Part shown: positions 8,411-17,176 of the stretch, in pieces | How positions within the stretch are numbered: position 1 is the stretch's first letter | Layout: every line of letters starts with the position of its first letter | Source of the DNA: JAFAZJ01 sp964437145 | GTDB lineage: Bacteria > Pseudomonadota > Alphaproteobacteria > Reyranellales > Reyranellaceae | NCBI GenBank assembly: GCA_964437145.1 | Contig: CAYTFW010000011.1 | Location: 3,681-67,680, forward strand | Direction of reading: 5' to 3' | DNA: 64,000 nucleotides | Notes under the pieces: generated by a model | What the model saw: only the letters and a program-made list of their open reading frames with translations | Databases searched by the model: none | What the model was told of the DNA's origin: nothing | Made by a program: the position numbers and the translations under genes

Positions 8411-9412
8411 ATGGAGTGGGGCAACCTGCCGGTCTTCGACGACGGCGCCGTCTTCGAGGATGTGCAGGCGGCGCTGGCCGAGGCCGAGCAGGCCGACGGC
8501 CTGCCCTTGGTGCCGCCGACGCGTCGGCGTCTAGAGGCGATGATCAAGGGCGTCGGCGCGCCCGATCGTTCCTACGGTTCGATGCCACCGCTGTTTGGCG
8601 AGGTCACGCCCGCCGCGGTGGCCTATCAATGCGTGCTGGCGGGCTGCAAGCCGGCGGAACTTCCGCTGGTGGTGACGGCCGCCGCCGCATGCCTGGCGCC
8701 CGACTTCAATCTCCTCGGCGTCTCGACCACGACGGGCACGGCTTGCGTCGTGACCATGGTCCATGGCCCGGTGGCGACCGCGCTGGAGATGAACGCTGGC
8801 ACCAATATGCTGGGGCCGGGCAATCGCGCCAATGCCTGCATCGGCCGCGCCGTCGCGCTCGTGCTACGCAACGTCGGTGGCGCGCGGCCGCTGGTCGGCG
8901 ATATGGCGACCATGGGCCAGCCCGGCAAGTACACCTTCTGCTTCGCCGAAGCGAATGCCGAGGACGAAGCGACTAACGCGGCCTTCCCATCCTTTGCCAC
9001 GCATCGCGGCGTTCCATCAGGCGCCGATGCCGTCACCGTGATGGGAGTCTCGGGCACCATGGAAGTGCTGATCGGCCATCCCGGCGACACGCCCGAATCC
9101 GCGCTGGCCTCGGTGCCGCACATCATGTGCGCGGGCGCGATCGCCACCGGCGCTGCGCGCAAGCCCGAGCGCGGCGAGCAGGCGCTGCTGCTGCCGCCGG
9201 AGCTGGCGCGACTCCTGGCTCTGCGCGGCTGGGATCTGGCGCGCACACAGCAATGGCTGTTCGAGCGCTGCGGCGAGCTGAGCGGCGAGGTCGCGCGCAC
9301 GCCACGCGACATCCACATCATCGTCGCCGGCGGCGCCGGCCAGAAGATGACCTACCTGCCGCTATGGGGCGGCGGCACGGTGCCGGCGACGAGCCGGGTA
9401 GTGGAATTGTAG
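8411..9412 (+). CDS. conserved protein of unrecognised family, selenoprotein-associated (paralogue B)
   Basis: This 333-residue protein aligns along its length with the preceding gene: DGLPLVPPT near residue 29, AGCKP (C79), the EMNAGTNMLGPGNRANAC block, IGRAVALVL, NVGGARP, KYTFCF (C177) and a C-terminal PRDIHIIVAGGAG...GGGTVPATS. It lacks the CxxxC pair of paralogue A (the matching position reads NAGTNMLG), so the two may be catalytic and non-catalytic halves of a heteromer. The frame is open far upstream, but homology starts at the MEWGNLP methionine, giving ATG 8411. A hairpin repeat follows the stop. The reaction is unknown. Confidence 0.72.
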   Translation: MEWGNLPVFDDGAVFEDVQAALAEAEQADGLPLVPPTRRRLEAMIKGVGAPDRSYGSMPPLFGEVTPAAVAYQCVLAGCKPAELPLVVTAAAACLAPDFNLLGVSTTTGTACVVTMVHGPVATALEMNAGTNMLGPGNRANACIGRAVALVLRNVGGARPLVGDMATMGQPGKYTFCFAEANAEDEATNAAFPSFATHRGVPSGADAVTVMGVSGTMEVLIGHPGDTPESALASVPHIMCAGAIATGAARKPERGEQALLLPPELARLLALRGWDLARTQQWLFERCGELSGEVARTPRDIHIIVAGGAGQKMTYLPLWGGGTVPATSRVVEL

Positions 9413-9418
9413 CGTAAG

Positions 9419-9487
9419 CTGTCATCCCGAGCGCAGCGAGGGATCCAGGAAAACCGCCTGGATCCCTCGCTGCGCTCGGGATGACAG
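9419..9487. repeat. dispersed intergenic inverted repeat, copy 2
   Basis: The arms run from ctgtcatcccgagcgcag to the matching ctgcgctcgggatgacag and continue inward through cgagggatccagg/cctggatccctcg, leaving a loop of only a few bases. It is a near-perfect hairpin of about 30 base pairs between two convergent genes, well placed as a bidirectional transcription barrier. Confidence 0.88.
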
Positions 9488-9491
9488 AAAC

Positions 9492-10652
9492 TCAAGCCGC
9501 CGCCGTCTTGAACGCCGCGACGAAGCGGTCGACGTCTTCCTCGTCGTTGTAGACGTGCGGGCTGATGCGCAGGCGGCCCAGGCGCGGCGCGGCGTAGACC
9601 TTCTGTGCCGCCAGCTTCTTCGGCAGGTCCTCGGGCATGCCCTGCGGGAAGCCGAGGCAGAGCACGTGCGGCGCGCGCAGCTTCTCGTCCATGACGGTGG
9701 CGCCCGCGTTGGTGCGATCGCCCGAGAGGCCGTCGGCCAGCCGCCTGGTCAGCATCGACAGGCGCTCGACGATGGCGTCGTTGCCCCAGCCGGCCATCAT
9801 CTCCATGCCGATCGCCGCCATCTCCATCGAGATGAAGTGGTCGCGCTCGCCCATGTCGAAACGCTTGGCGCTGTCGACGTAGGAGGGATCGGTGAAATAG
9901 ACCGGGTCCTCGGCCACCACGCGCTTGCGGCCGAACGCGGTCTGCTCGACCGGAATGCCGCCCTGGTGGCGCTTGGCCACATAGGCGAAGGCGCGGCCAT
10001 AGGGGCCCAGCACCCATTTGTAGGTCGGGAAGATCAGGATGTCGGGATCCAGCGTCTTCACATCGATGCGGCGCACGCCGGCGTCGTGCGTGGCGTCGAC
10101 CAGCAGCATCGCCCCCACCTTGCGCAGCGCGGCGCCGATTTTGGGCATGTCGAGCGCGCCGCCGTCGGACCAATGCACGGAGGAGATCGAGGCCAGCGCC
10201 ACCGGCTCGGCGCCGGGACGCTCAATCGCCGCCAGCACCGCCGAGGTCCAGTCGCCGTCGCCGCCATGCGCCACCGACTCGACGCGAAAGCCGCTGGCCT
10301 CGGCGCGGCTCATCCACTCCAGCACCGGCGAGGTGTGGTCGTCCTTCAAGGTCAGCACGCGCGTGCCGCGCGCGATCTTCAGGACCTTGCCAGCGATCGC
10401 CACGCCGTAGCCGACCGAGGACACCAGAGCAATGTCGGCGGCGTCGGCGCCGATCAACGCCGCCGCGGCCTTGCGCGCCCGCTCGTGCATGGCGTTGGCG
10501 AAGGCGGCATCGAGCTCCCACGGCCGGCCCTTGCGGCCGACGCCGACGCGGCCGGCCTCCTGCGAGGCCAGCGGCAGCGGGCTCCAGGCGGCGGCGTTGA
10601 GGTAGCAGACGTCGCGCGGCATATCGAACAGCGCGCGTTGCGAGGGCAGCAT
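9492..10652 (-). CDS. class V aminotransferase family protein (PLP-dependent)
   Basis: This 386-residue fold-type I PLP enzyme resembles isopenicillin-N epimerase and cysteine desulfurase-like proteins. The expected PLP lysine is K212 in FPTYKWVLGPYG, the ring-nitrogen aspartate is D186 in LLVDATHDAG, and the phosphate-binding region is VSSVGYGVA near residues 78-86. There is no obvious mobile catalytic cysteine loop as in true cysteine desulfurases, so transamination, epimerisation or lyase chemistry are all possible. It lies downstream, on the same strand, of an exported 2-hydroxy-acid dehydrogenase, with an 83-base gap. Confidence 0.87.
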   Translation of the reverse strand: MLPSQRALFDMPRDVCYLNAAAWSPLPLASQEAGRVGVGRKGRPWELDAAFANAMHERARKAAAALIGADAADIALVSSVGYGVAIAGKVLKIARGTRVLTLKDDHTSPVLEWMSRAEASGFRVESVAHGGDGDWTSAVLAAIERPGAEPVALASISSVHWSDGGALDMPKIGAALRKVGAMLLVDATHDAGVRRIDVKTLDPDILIFPTYKWVLGPYGRAFAYVAKRHQGGIPVEQTAFGRKRVVAEDPVYFTDPSYVDSAKRFDMGERDHFISMEMAAIGMEMMAGWGNDAIVERLSMLTRRLADGLSGDRTNAGATVMDEKLRAPHVLCLGFPQGMPEDLPKKLAAQKVYAAPRLGRLRISPHVYNDEEDVDRFVAAFKTAAA

Positions 10653-10735
10653 GGCGAACTCCGACGAAGCGAGGCGCTCAGCCTAGGCCATCGCGCGCCG
10701 CGTTTCAGCGGGAGTCTTGTCGCCGGACAATCGCG

Positions 10736-11989
10736 TCAGGCGCGGGCCACCATCGCCGGCACGAGGTCCTTCAGCGACGGTGCGCCCATCTGCTGCATGG
10801 CGGCGAACAGCTCGCGTCGCAGCAAGTGCAGCACGCGCTCGACGCCCTCCTGGCCGAAGGCGCCCAGGCCCCAGAGATAGGGCCGACCGATGCACACCGC
10901 CTTGGCGCCCATCGCCAGCGCCTTGACGATATCGGTGCCGCGGCGGAAGCCGCTGTCGACCAGCACCGGGATACGCCCGTCGACGGCGACCAGGATCTCC
11001 GGCAGCGTATCGATGGTCGAGCGGCCGTTGTCCTCCGAGCGCCCGCCATGGTTCGACACGACGATACCGTCGACGCCATGCTCGACCGCGAGCTTGGCGT
11101 CCTCGCGCGCCAGGATGCCCTTGAGCAGGATCTTCGTGCCCACCGTGTCGCGCAGGCGCTTGACGAAATCCCAGGTCAGGTTGGTGGCGCCGCTGCTGGT
11201 CGCGACGCCGAGGTCGAGCCCGTCGAAATGCGGCTTGCGCCGCACGAAATTGCGCAGGCCCATACCGTGACACGAGCCGCATTGCGCCGCGCCCTCCTTA
11301 TCGGCGCGCCACAGCCGCTGGAACGTCTCCCAGTTCTGCGTCGCCAGCACATCGACGGTGACGACAATCGCCGGCGCGCCGGCCTTCTCGGCGCGCTTGG
11401 CCATCGCCAGACCGACGCGCCATTCGTTGGTCGGATAGAGCTGGAACCACACCGGCGCGCCGCGCGCCTCGGTGACCTCCTCGATCGGGGTCGTGGACAG
11501 GGTCGACAGAATCTGCAGATGCCGCCCGGCGCGCGCCGCCTTGGCCACGGCGATCTCGCCATCGACGTGGAACGCCTTGTTGCTGCCGGTCGGCGCGATG
11601 ACGATCGGGCTGTCCCACGTCGCGCCGAAGAGCTCCATCTTCATGTCGATGCGGCTGACATCGACCATGCGGCGCGGCCTGAGCTGGAAGGCGGCGAAGC
11701 CCTCCCGGTTCGCCCGCAGCGTGACCTCGTCGTCATTGCCGGCCGCCAGATACCCGAAATGCGCCGGCGACATTTGCCGCCGCGCCACCGGCTCGAAATC
11801 GAAGACGCTGAGCGCGCGCGACGGGCTATCGATCAGCTCGCCAAGCTCGCGCGGCGCCCAGACCATCGGATCGGGCAGACGTGACTGCGGCGACTGCGCG
11901 AACGCCATGCCGCTGCCGAACAGCGGGCTGGCGGCAAGGTAGTTGAGGAGTCGGCGCCTTTGGATAACGCGCTCAATGTGGTTGGTCAT
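10736..11989 (-). CDS. FMN-dependent alpha-hydroxy-acid dehydrogenase with Tat-like signal and CxxCH motif
   Basis: This 417-residue protein of the L-lactate dehydrogenase/glycolate oxidase family should oxidise an L-2-hydroxy acid. The TIM-barrel landmarks are present: FQLYPTNEW, K290 in ILLKGI, the catalytic H314 and R317 in SNHGGRS, and the FMN phosphate site LVDSGFRRGTDI. Two features are odd. The N-terminus (QRRRLLNYL, then a short hydrophobic stretch ending AFAQ) looks like a twin-arginine export signal, which would suit a folded flavoprotein. An inserted loop carries C237-GS-C240-H241, the covalent heme c attachment motif. If both are real, this is a periplasmic flavocytochrome. The leftward end of the AT-rich HD-gene region begins just beyond its start. 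Confidence 0.85.
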   Translation of the reverse strand: MTNHIERVIQRRRLLNYLAASPLFGSGMAFAQSPQSRLPDPMVWAPRELGELIDSPSRALSVFDFEPVARRQMSPAHFGYLAAGNDDEVTLRANREGFAAFQLRPRRMVDVSRIDMKMELFGATWDSPIVIAPTGSNKAFHVDGEIAVAKAARAGRHLQILSTLSTTPIEEVTEARGAPVWFQLYPTNEWRVGLAMAKRAEKAGAPAIVVTVDVLATQNWETFQRLWRADKEGAAQCGSCHGMGLRNFVRRKPHFDGLDLGVATSSGATNLTWDFVKRLRDTVGTKILLKGILAREDAKLAVEHGVDGIVVSNHGGRSEDNGRSTIDTLPEILVAVDGRIPVLVDSGFRRGTDIVKALAMGAKAVCIGRPYLWGLGAFGQEGVERVLHLLRRELFAAMQQMGAPSLKDLVPAMVARA

Positions 11990-12129
11990 ATCTGGGTTCT
12001 GCGGTAGTTCATCGCTTGTTGGCGAGAATCAACATTCTGTGCCACCCTAGAAGGTCGTTACCCAATAAGTTGTGGATTGCATCGAGTACAAAACAGGAAC
12101 AATATGGATTGACCTGAGGAATAGAACCG

Positions 12130-13410
12130 TTGGACGCACCCGAACCATATGAGATTCGCGACCCAATTCATGGGTTTGTTCGTCTTAGTCAATTGGAATG
12201 GGATGTCGTCAATCAGCCCGTGTTCCAGCGCCTTCGAAAGATACGACAGCTGGCTTGGACGGATTTGGTCTATCCCGGCGCGATGCATACACGCTTCGAG
12301 CATTCGCTAGGTGTAATGCATGTCGCCTCTCGATTGTTCGATACCTTGGCTCGCCGCGATAGTCAGATATTGTTGAGCGACTACAAGTTCGACAGTGACA
12401 GCTTGGGCCGGCAGCGACGAATTATTCGACTTGCTGCGCTTTTGCATGATCTTGGTCATGGCCCCTTCTCGCATGCGGGTGAAGGGCTTCTGCCGATGAA
12501 GGCAGACAAGAGCAGGCGCTTGGAGCACGAGGACTACTCTGCTGCAGCGCTCGAGTTTGGTCTCAAGGATGTTATCGAGAACCATCCGGAAGCCAAGAAT
12601 CATGGCATCGGTATCCGGGACGTCTTGTCGGTTTTTGGTGCGTCACCCGCTACTGCGGGAGTTCTGGTTTGGAAGGATCTTGTGTCGGGGCAGATGGACG
12701 CGGATCGGATGGACTATCTGCTGCGCGACGCATATCACGCTGGTGTGCAGTACGGTCGGTACGATCTTGATCGGGTCGTTCAAACTATTCGGCTCTGTCC
12801 TGATCCAGAAACACGCGGCCACCATATCGGCGTTGATGAAGACGGCATACACGCCGTCGAAGGACTATTGATCGCCAGATTTATGATGTTTACTCAGCTC
12901 TACTTCCACAAAACTAGAACAATATACGACTTTCACTTGGCTGAATGCATGCGCCATCTGCTCACCAAGAATGGCGGAGAGTTTCCGCCGACTCGAAACA
13001 TCAGTAAGTTTCTGCAATGGGATGATTGGAAGGTGCTGGGTCGGATCGCGGAAGGAGCGGGTGGTGACCACGGGGAGATCATAAGGACACGACAGCACTA
13101 TCGACCGGTGTTTATGACTCCTGAGGTTGCCTCTGACGACGACCTACTTCGGGCGACTGAGCTGGAAGAGAAACTAAAGGCGCTTGGTTGCATTGCGAGA
13201 GATGCCGAGAAGTCTTGGTACAAGTCGGGTCCAGATGAGATCAAAGTTTGGCGGACGTCGGGCGGAACTGCCAAGTCGGTTCCATTGGCGACCCTATCGC
13301 CAGTAGTCAATGGCCTAACCAAGGTTAACCAACGTCGCCTTTACGTGCCTATCTCGGAGCGAAAGGCGGCAAACGAGATTATTCAAAAGAATGAGGAGAA
13401 GAAAAAATGA
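12130..13410 (+). CDS. HD-domain phosphohydrolase, SAMHD1/dGTPase-like
   Basis: This 426-residue protein has the complete SAMHD1-like metal site: H58 in RFEHSLGVMHVA, H106-D107 in LAALLHDLGHGPFSHA, and the distal aspartate in MDADRMDYLLRD. The N-terminal IRDPIHGFVRLS is also a family hallmark. Such enzymes hydrolyse dNTPs. The start is a TTG with AGGA about eight bases upstream. Codon use is clearly more AT-rich than in neighbouring genes, so horizontal acquisition is likely. Its stop overlaps the start of the YwgA-like gene (ATGA). The same pairing of HD protein and YwgA occurs in Bacillus (ywfO/ywgA), as I recall it. Confidence 0.88.
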   Translation: MDAPEPYEIRDPIHGFVRLSQLEWDVVNQPVFQRLRKIRQLAWTDLVYPGAMHTRFEHSLGVMHVASRLFDTLARRDSQILLSDYKFDSDSLGRQRRIIRLAALLHDLGHGPFSHAGEGLLPMKADKSRRLEHEDYSAAALEFGLKDVIENHPEAKNHGIGIRDVLSVFGASPATAGVLVWKDLVSGQMDADRMDYLLRDAYHAGVQYGRYDLDRVVQTIRLCPDPETRGHHIGVDEDGIHAVEGLLIARFMMFTQLYFHKTRTIYDFHLAECMRHLLTKNGGEFPPTRNISKFLQWDDWKVLGRIAEGAGGDHGEIIRTRQHYRPVFMTPEVASDDDLLRATELEEKLKALGCIARDAEKSWYKSGPDEIKVWRTSGGTAKSVPLATLSPVVNGLTKVNQRRLYVPISERKAANEIIQKNEEKKK

Positions 13411-13967
13411 GCGATAAATCGCCCTCGAATCTTGACCGCTATGCCTTGATTGCCCTGATTGCGGATCGCCTTGGCGAGAAGCAGCGGTTGGGCAAAAAGG
13501 CTCTTCAGAAGATCGTGCATCTTCTTCAGGAATTCGGAGAGGTAAGAACTGGGTACAGATTCTCATTCTATACCTACGGACCTTACTCGACTGAGTTGGC
13601 GGGTGACCTCGATTTGGTTGCTGCCAAGGGGGGTGTTAGTGTGGCTTATAATTCCTCCGACAACTATTATCTGATTTCATCAACGTCTAGAACTAAACAG
13701 GTAGTAGAAAAAGGTGAGTCGTTTATTAAGCCAAACAAGACAAAGATCGATAAAGTGCTAGATAAGTTCGGTGGCCGGCTGGCCAAAGACCTCGAACTGG
13801 TATCTACGATTGCGTATGTTCGGCGTTATGCGCCGGATGAGTTTGCAAACGACCAAACGCTAGCTCGCCTGGTTAAGGAGCTGAAGCCAAAGTACGAGGA
13901 TGATGAGATCAAGAGTGCAATGGCTGAAGTTAAGAAGTTCCTTCGTGAAGGCGGGCGCCATAGTTAG
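13407..13967 (+). CDS. YwgA-like protein
   Basis: This 186-residue soluble protein has the YwgA signature GKKALQKIVHLLQEFG followed by FSFYTYGPYSTELAGDLDLV. The same helix-turn arrangement occurs in the SocA/Panacea (DUF4065) antitoxin superfamily. It is translationally coupled to the HD phosphohydrolase by an ATGA overlap and shares its AT-rich composition, so the two travel as a unit. A regulatory or antitoxin-like role over the dNTPase is my inference. The C-terminal half is charged and helical, with no recognised motif. Confidence 0.75.
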   Translation: MSDKSPSNLDRYALIALIADRLGEKQRLGKKALQKIVHLLQEFGEVRTGYRFSFYTYGPYSTELAGDLDLVAAKGGVSVAYNSSDNYYLISSTSRTKQVVEKGESFIKPNKTKIDKVLDKFGGRLAKDLELVSTIAYVRRYAPDEFANDQTLARLVKELKPKYEDDEIKSAMAEVKKFLREGGRHS

Positions 13968-13979
13968 GATTTTGCTCTC

Positions 13980-14591
13980 CTACCACATCGTCTTCGCCGC
14001 GCGGCCCGGCCATTCCTTGTCATAAACCTCGCCGCCAACCCGGCCCTTGCTCAGCGCGGCGAGGATATCGCCGGCGCTGGGCAGGTCCTTGGGTGAATGG
14101 TGGCGCGCGGGGTTCCAGAGCTCGGAGCGCACCAGGGCGCGGGCGCATTGGAAATAGACCGCGTCGACTTTCATCACGATCACCGAGCGCGGCGGCTTGC
14201 CGTCGACCGCAAACGAGTCGAGCAACACCGGTTCGACGCTGAGATGGGCGCGGCCGTTGACGCGCAGCGTGTTGCCGACGCCGGGGATCAGGAACAGCAG
14301 CGCCACGCGCGGGTCGCGCACGATGTTGCGCAGCGAGTCGACGCGGTTGTTGCCCCTGCGGTCGGGCAGCATCACCGTGCGCTCGTCGTGGATGCGCACG
14401 AAGCCCTGGAGGTCGCCGCGTGGCGAGCAGTCGAGGCCTTCGGGGCCCGAAGTCGCAAGCGCCAGGAAGGGCGAGGCCTCGATATAGGCGCGGTACTGCG
14501 GCGTGATCCAGTCGACCTCCTTCACCGTGGAGGTTTCGCCGGGCAGGCCGTAGAGGGCCTCGAGCTGTTCGACGCTGGAGATGATCGACAC
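13980..14591 (-). CDS. pyridoxamine 5'-phosphate oxidase-fold FMN-binding protein
   Basis: This 203-residue split-barrel flavoprotein belongs to the MSMEG_1061/DR2398-like subgroup, judged by FLALATSGPEGLDCSPRGD, LPDRRGNNRVDSLRNIV and VYFQCARALVRSELW. The frame is open to 14705, but homology begins at VSIISSVEQLEALYG. I therefore choose the GTG at 14591, which has GAGG upstream and gives the usual length. Proteins of this group bind FMN or F420, and their substrates are mostly unknown. It is convergent with the AT-rich YwgA gene and divergent from an ABC binding protein. Confidence 0.82.
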   Translation of the reverse strand: MSIISSVEQLEALYGLPGETSTVKEVDWITPQYRAYIEASPFLALATSGPEGLDCSPRGDLQGFVRIHDERTVMLPDRRGNNRVDSLRNIVRDPRVALLFLIPGVGNTLRVNGRAHLSVEPVLLDSFAVDGKPPRSVIVMKVDAVYFQCARALVRSELWNPARHHSPKDLPSAGDILAALSKGRVGGEVYDKEWPGRAAKTMW

Positions 14592-14761
14592 GGCGGGACC
14601 TCGTCGGCGCGGGGCGGGGCGGTCTTTTACAGCGTCTGGTGGCGCGCCGCCCTGCGACGGGACGCTACGGGCAGGTGCATGGCCTGTCGGGACCGCTTCT
14701 TGCAAGGACAGGGGCGCGCGGCGTAGCGTCCGCCCAGTTGCCTTTCCCGGGAGACCCCAGA

Positions 14762-16354
14762 ATGTCCAGTTTCATGCGAAGCGCCCGCCTGGCGCTCAGC
14801 GCGGCCGTGCTGTCGACGGCGGCGGCGCTGCCTGCGATCTCGCCGGCCTCGGCGCAGGTCACCCTGCGCGCGGCGATGCATTCGGACCTCAAGATCATCG
14901 ATCCGATCTGGACCACGGCGCTGATCTCGACCCATCACGGCTACCTGGTCTACGACACGCTGTTCGCGCTCGACGGCACGCTCACCATCAAGCCGCAGAT
15001 GGTCGACAAGCACACGCTGAGCGACGACCGCGTGACCTGGACCTTCACCCTGCGCGACGGGCTCGCCTTCCATGACGGTGCGCCGGTGACGTCGGAGGAC
15101 GTCATCGCCTCGCTCAAGCGCTGGGCCGCGCGCGATTCCGTCGGCCAGAAGCTCCTGTCCTTCGTCGCCGCGATGGAGGCGGTCGACGCCAAGACCTTCC
15201 GGCTGAGGATGAAGGAGCCCTACGGCCTGGTGCTGCAGAGCCTGGCCAAGTCGGGCTCCAACGCACCCTTCATCATGCCCAAGCGTGTCGCCGACACCGA
15301 TCCGCAGCAGCAGATCACCGACGCCACCGGCTCCGGCCCGTTCATCTTCCTCAAGGACCAGTGGAAGCCGGGCGAGAAGGCGGTCTACGTCAAGAACCCC
15401 AAGTACGTGCCGCGCGCCGAGCCGGCCTCGGGCCTGGCCGGCGGCAAGGTCGCCAAGATCGATCGCATCGAGTGGTTGGCGATCCCCGATCTGCAGACCC
15501 AGGTCAACGCCCTGCTCAACGGCGAGATCGACATGATCGAGATCGTCCCGGCCGACCTGCTGCCGCTGCTCGCCAAGGACAGCAACATCCAGCTGACGGT
15601 GACCAACACCGCCGGCCGTCAGTACGCGATGCGCTACAACACGCTGCACAAGCCCTTCGACAATCCGAAGATCCGCGCCGCCGCCATGGTGGCGCTGAGC
15701 CAGCGCGAGTTCCTCGAGGCCAATGTCGGCGATCCGAAGTGGTTCAAGGAATGCAAGTCGCTGTTCCCCTGCGGTACGCCGCTGCAATCGACCAAGGGCT
15801 GGGACGGCGTGCTGACCGGCGACATCAACAAGGCCAAGGCGATGCTGGCCGAGGCCAAGTACGACGGCACGCCCATCGTCTTCCTGCACCAGACCGACAC
15901 GGCGGGGCACAACAACCTCGCCACCGTCGGCAAGGCGCAGCTCGAGCGGGCCGGCTTCAAGATCGACCTGCAGCCGATGGACTGGCAGACCCTGGTGTCG
16001 CGCCGCGCCAAGAAGGATGCGCCTGATAAGGGCGGCTGGGGCGCCTACTTCACCTCCTGGGGTTCGGTCGACGTGATCGATCCGGTGTCGGCGTCCTTCC
16101 TCAACGGCGGCTGCGAGAAGGCGACCTTCGGCTGGCCATGCGATCCGGAGCTCGAGAAGCTGCGCGACGCCTATTCCAAGGAGACCGACGCGGCCAAGCA
16201 GAAGGCGATCGCCGAGCAGGTGCAGCTGCGCGTGCTGGAGTATCCCACGCACGTGCCGCTGGGCCAGTTCACCACGCCGACCGCTTTGCGCAAGAGCCTG
16301 TCCGGGCTGGTGCAGGCACCGTCGCTCGCCTTCTGGAACCTGGAGAAGAAGTGA
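14762..16354 (+). CDS. ABC transporter substrate-binding protein, peptide/nickel family (SBP_bac_5)
   Basis: This 530-residue periplasmic protein captures peptides or similar solutes. A Sec signal peptide is clear (MRSARLALSAAVL to ASAQ, about 31 residues). The DppA-like WTFTLRDGLAFHDGAPVTSEDV and the FIFLKDQWKPGEKAVYVKNPKY blocks follow. No permease or ATPase genes are adjacent, so it must work with components encoded elsewhere. It overlaps the next SDR gene by four bases (GTGA), an unexpected coupling of a transporter and an oxidoreductase. Confidence 0.9.
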   Translation: MSSFMRSARLALSAAVLSTAAALPAISPASAQVTLRAAMHSDLKIIDPIWTTALISTHHGYLVYDTLFALDGTLTIKPQMVDKHTLSDDRVTWTFTLRDGLAFHDGAPVTSEDVIASLKRWAARDSVGQKLLSFVAAMEAVDAKTFRLRMKEPYGLVLQSLAKSGSNAPFIMPKRVADTDPQQQITDATGSGPFIFLKDQWKPGEKAVYVKNPKYVPRAEPASGLAGGKVAKIDRIEWLAIPDLQTQVNALLNGEIDMIEIVPADLLPLLAKDSNIQLTVTNTAGRQYAMRYNTLHKPFDNPKIRAAAMVALSQREFLEANVGDPKWFKECKSLFPCGTPLQSTKGWDGVLTGDINKAKAMLAEAKYDGTPIVFLHQTDTAGHNNLATVGKAQLERAGFKIDLQPMDWQTLVSRRAKKDAPDKGGWGAYFTSWGSVDVIDPVSASFLNGGCEKATFGWPCDPELEKLRDAYSKETDAAKQKAIAEQVQLRVLEYPTHVPLGQFTTPTALRKSLSGLVQAPSLAFWNLEKK

Positions 16355-17082
16355 CCGATCTCGCCGATCGCGTGGCGCTCGTCACGGGCGCCTCGCGCGG
16401 CATCGGCCGGGCGATCGCGCTGGCCTTGGGCGAGGCTGGCGCGGCTGTCGCGGTGAACTACGTCGAGCGGGCGGCCGACGCCGAAGCGGTCGCCGGCGCC
16501 ATCCGCCAGGCCGGCCATGCCGCGCTGGCGGTGAAGGCCGATGTCTCGGACTCGGGCGCCGTGGCGCGCATGGTGCGCGAGGTCGAGACGGCGCTCGGGC
16601 CGATCGACGTGCTGGTCAACAACGCCGGCATCGGCATCATGCGCGGCCTCGACGACCTTACCGAGGCGGATTTCGACCGCACCATCGCGGTGAACCTGAA
16701 ATCGGCGTTCCTGTGCACGCAGGCCGTGCTGCCGGGCATGCGCGCGCGGGGCTGGGGCCGCATTGTCAACATCACATCAGGCGCGGCGCGCGGCGCCGGC
16801 ATGGTGGGCGCGCACTACAACGCCTCGAAGGCCGGCATGGAAGGCCTGACGCGGGGCTACGCCGCGCGCCTGGCCAAGGAAGGCATCACCGTCAACAACG
16901 TGGCGCCCTCGCTGATCGACACCGACATGATCGGCGCACGCCGCGCCGAGGCCGCCGCGCGCATCCCTGTGGGCCGGCTCGGTACGTCTGAGGAGGTCGC
17001 GCAAGCGACCTTGATGGTGATCGGCAACGCCTACATGACCGGCCAGACCGTACAGACCAACGGCGGCCTGCACTTCAACTAG
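16351..17082 (+). CDS. SDR-family oxidoreductase (FabG-like)
   Basis: This 243-residue classical short-chain dehydrogenase has TGASRGIG at residues 12-19, NNAGIG, catalytic YNASK (preceded by ITSGAARGAG) and the C-terminal GQTVQTNGG. The start is a GTG that overlaps the stop of the upstream binding-protein gene, with GGAG a few bases before it. It probably uses NADP(H) or NAD(H). The substrate is not evident, although its coupling to an importer suggests it acts on what is taken up. Confidence 0.88.
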   Translation: MTDLADRVALVTGASRGIGRAIALALGEAGAAVAVNYVERAADAEAVAGAIRQAGHAALAVKADVSDSGAVARMVREVETALGPIDVLVNNAGIGIMRGLDDLTEADFDRTIAVNLKSAFLCTQAVLPGMRARGWGRIVNITSGAARGAGMVGAHYNASKAGMEGLTRGYAARLAKEGITVNNVAPSLIDTDMIGARRAEAAARIPVGRLGTSEEVAQATLMVIGNAYMTGQTVQTNGGLHFN

Positions 17083-17088
17083 GCACCG

Positions 17089-17157
17089 CTGTCATCCTGA
17101 GCGCAGCGAGGGATCTAGGGAAGTTGTCTAGATCCCTCGCTGCGCTCGGGATGACAG
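17089..17157. repeat. dispersed intergenic inverted repeat, copy 3
   Basis: The arms ctgtcatcctgagcgcag and ctgcgctcgggatgacag pair with one mismatch and continue inward through cgagggatcta/tagatccctcg. It lies between convergent genes, seven bases after the SDR stop. Confidence 0.87.
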
Positions 17158-17176
17158 TTGGGTGCGCTTGAGCGGA

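Noticed and set aside
14690..14703. Sigma-54-like GG-N10-GC upstream of the binding protein at 14762
   Set aside because: Spacing fits and TTGCA is present, but the -24 part (GGGACC) is a poor match to TGGCAC and no link to nitrogen metabolism is evident.
14627..16252. Long open frame of 541 codons on the minus strand opposite the ABC binding-protein gene
   Set aside because: It is opposite a gene with clear homology and a signal peptide. Its product is a low-complexity Arg/Gly/Asp/Leu-rich chain typical of antisense frames in high-GC DNA. Many similar frames across the window were left out for the same reason.
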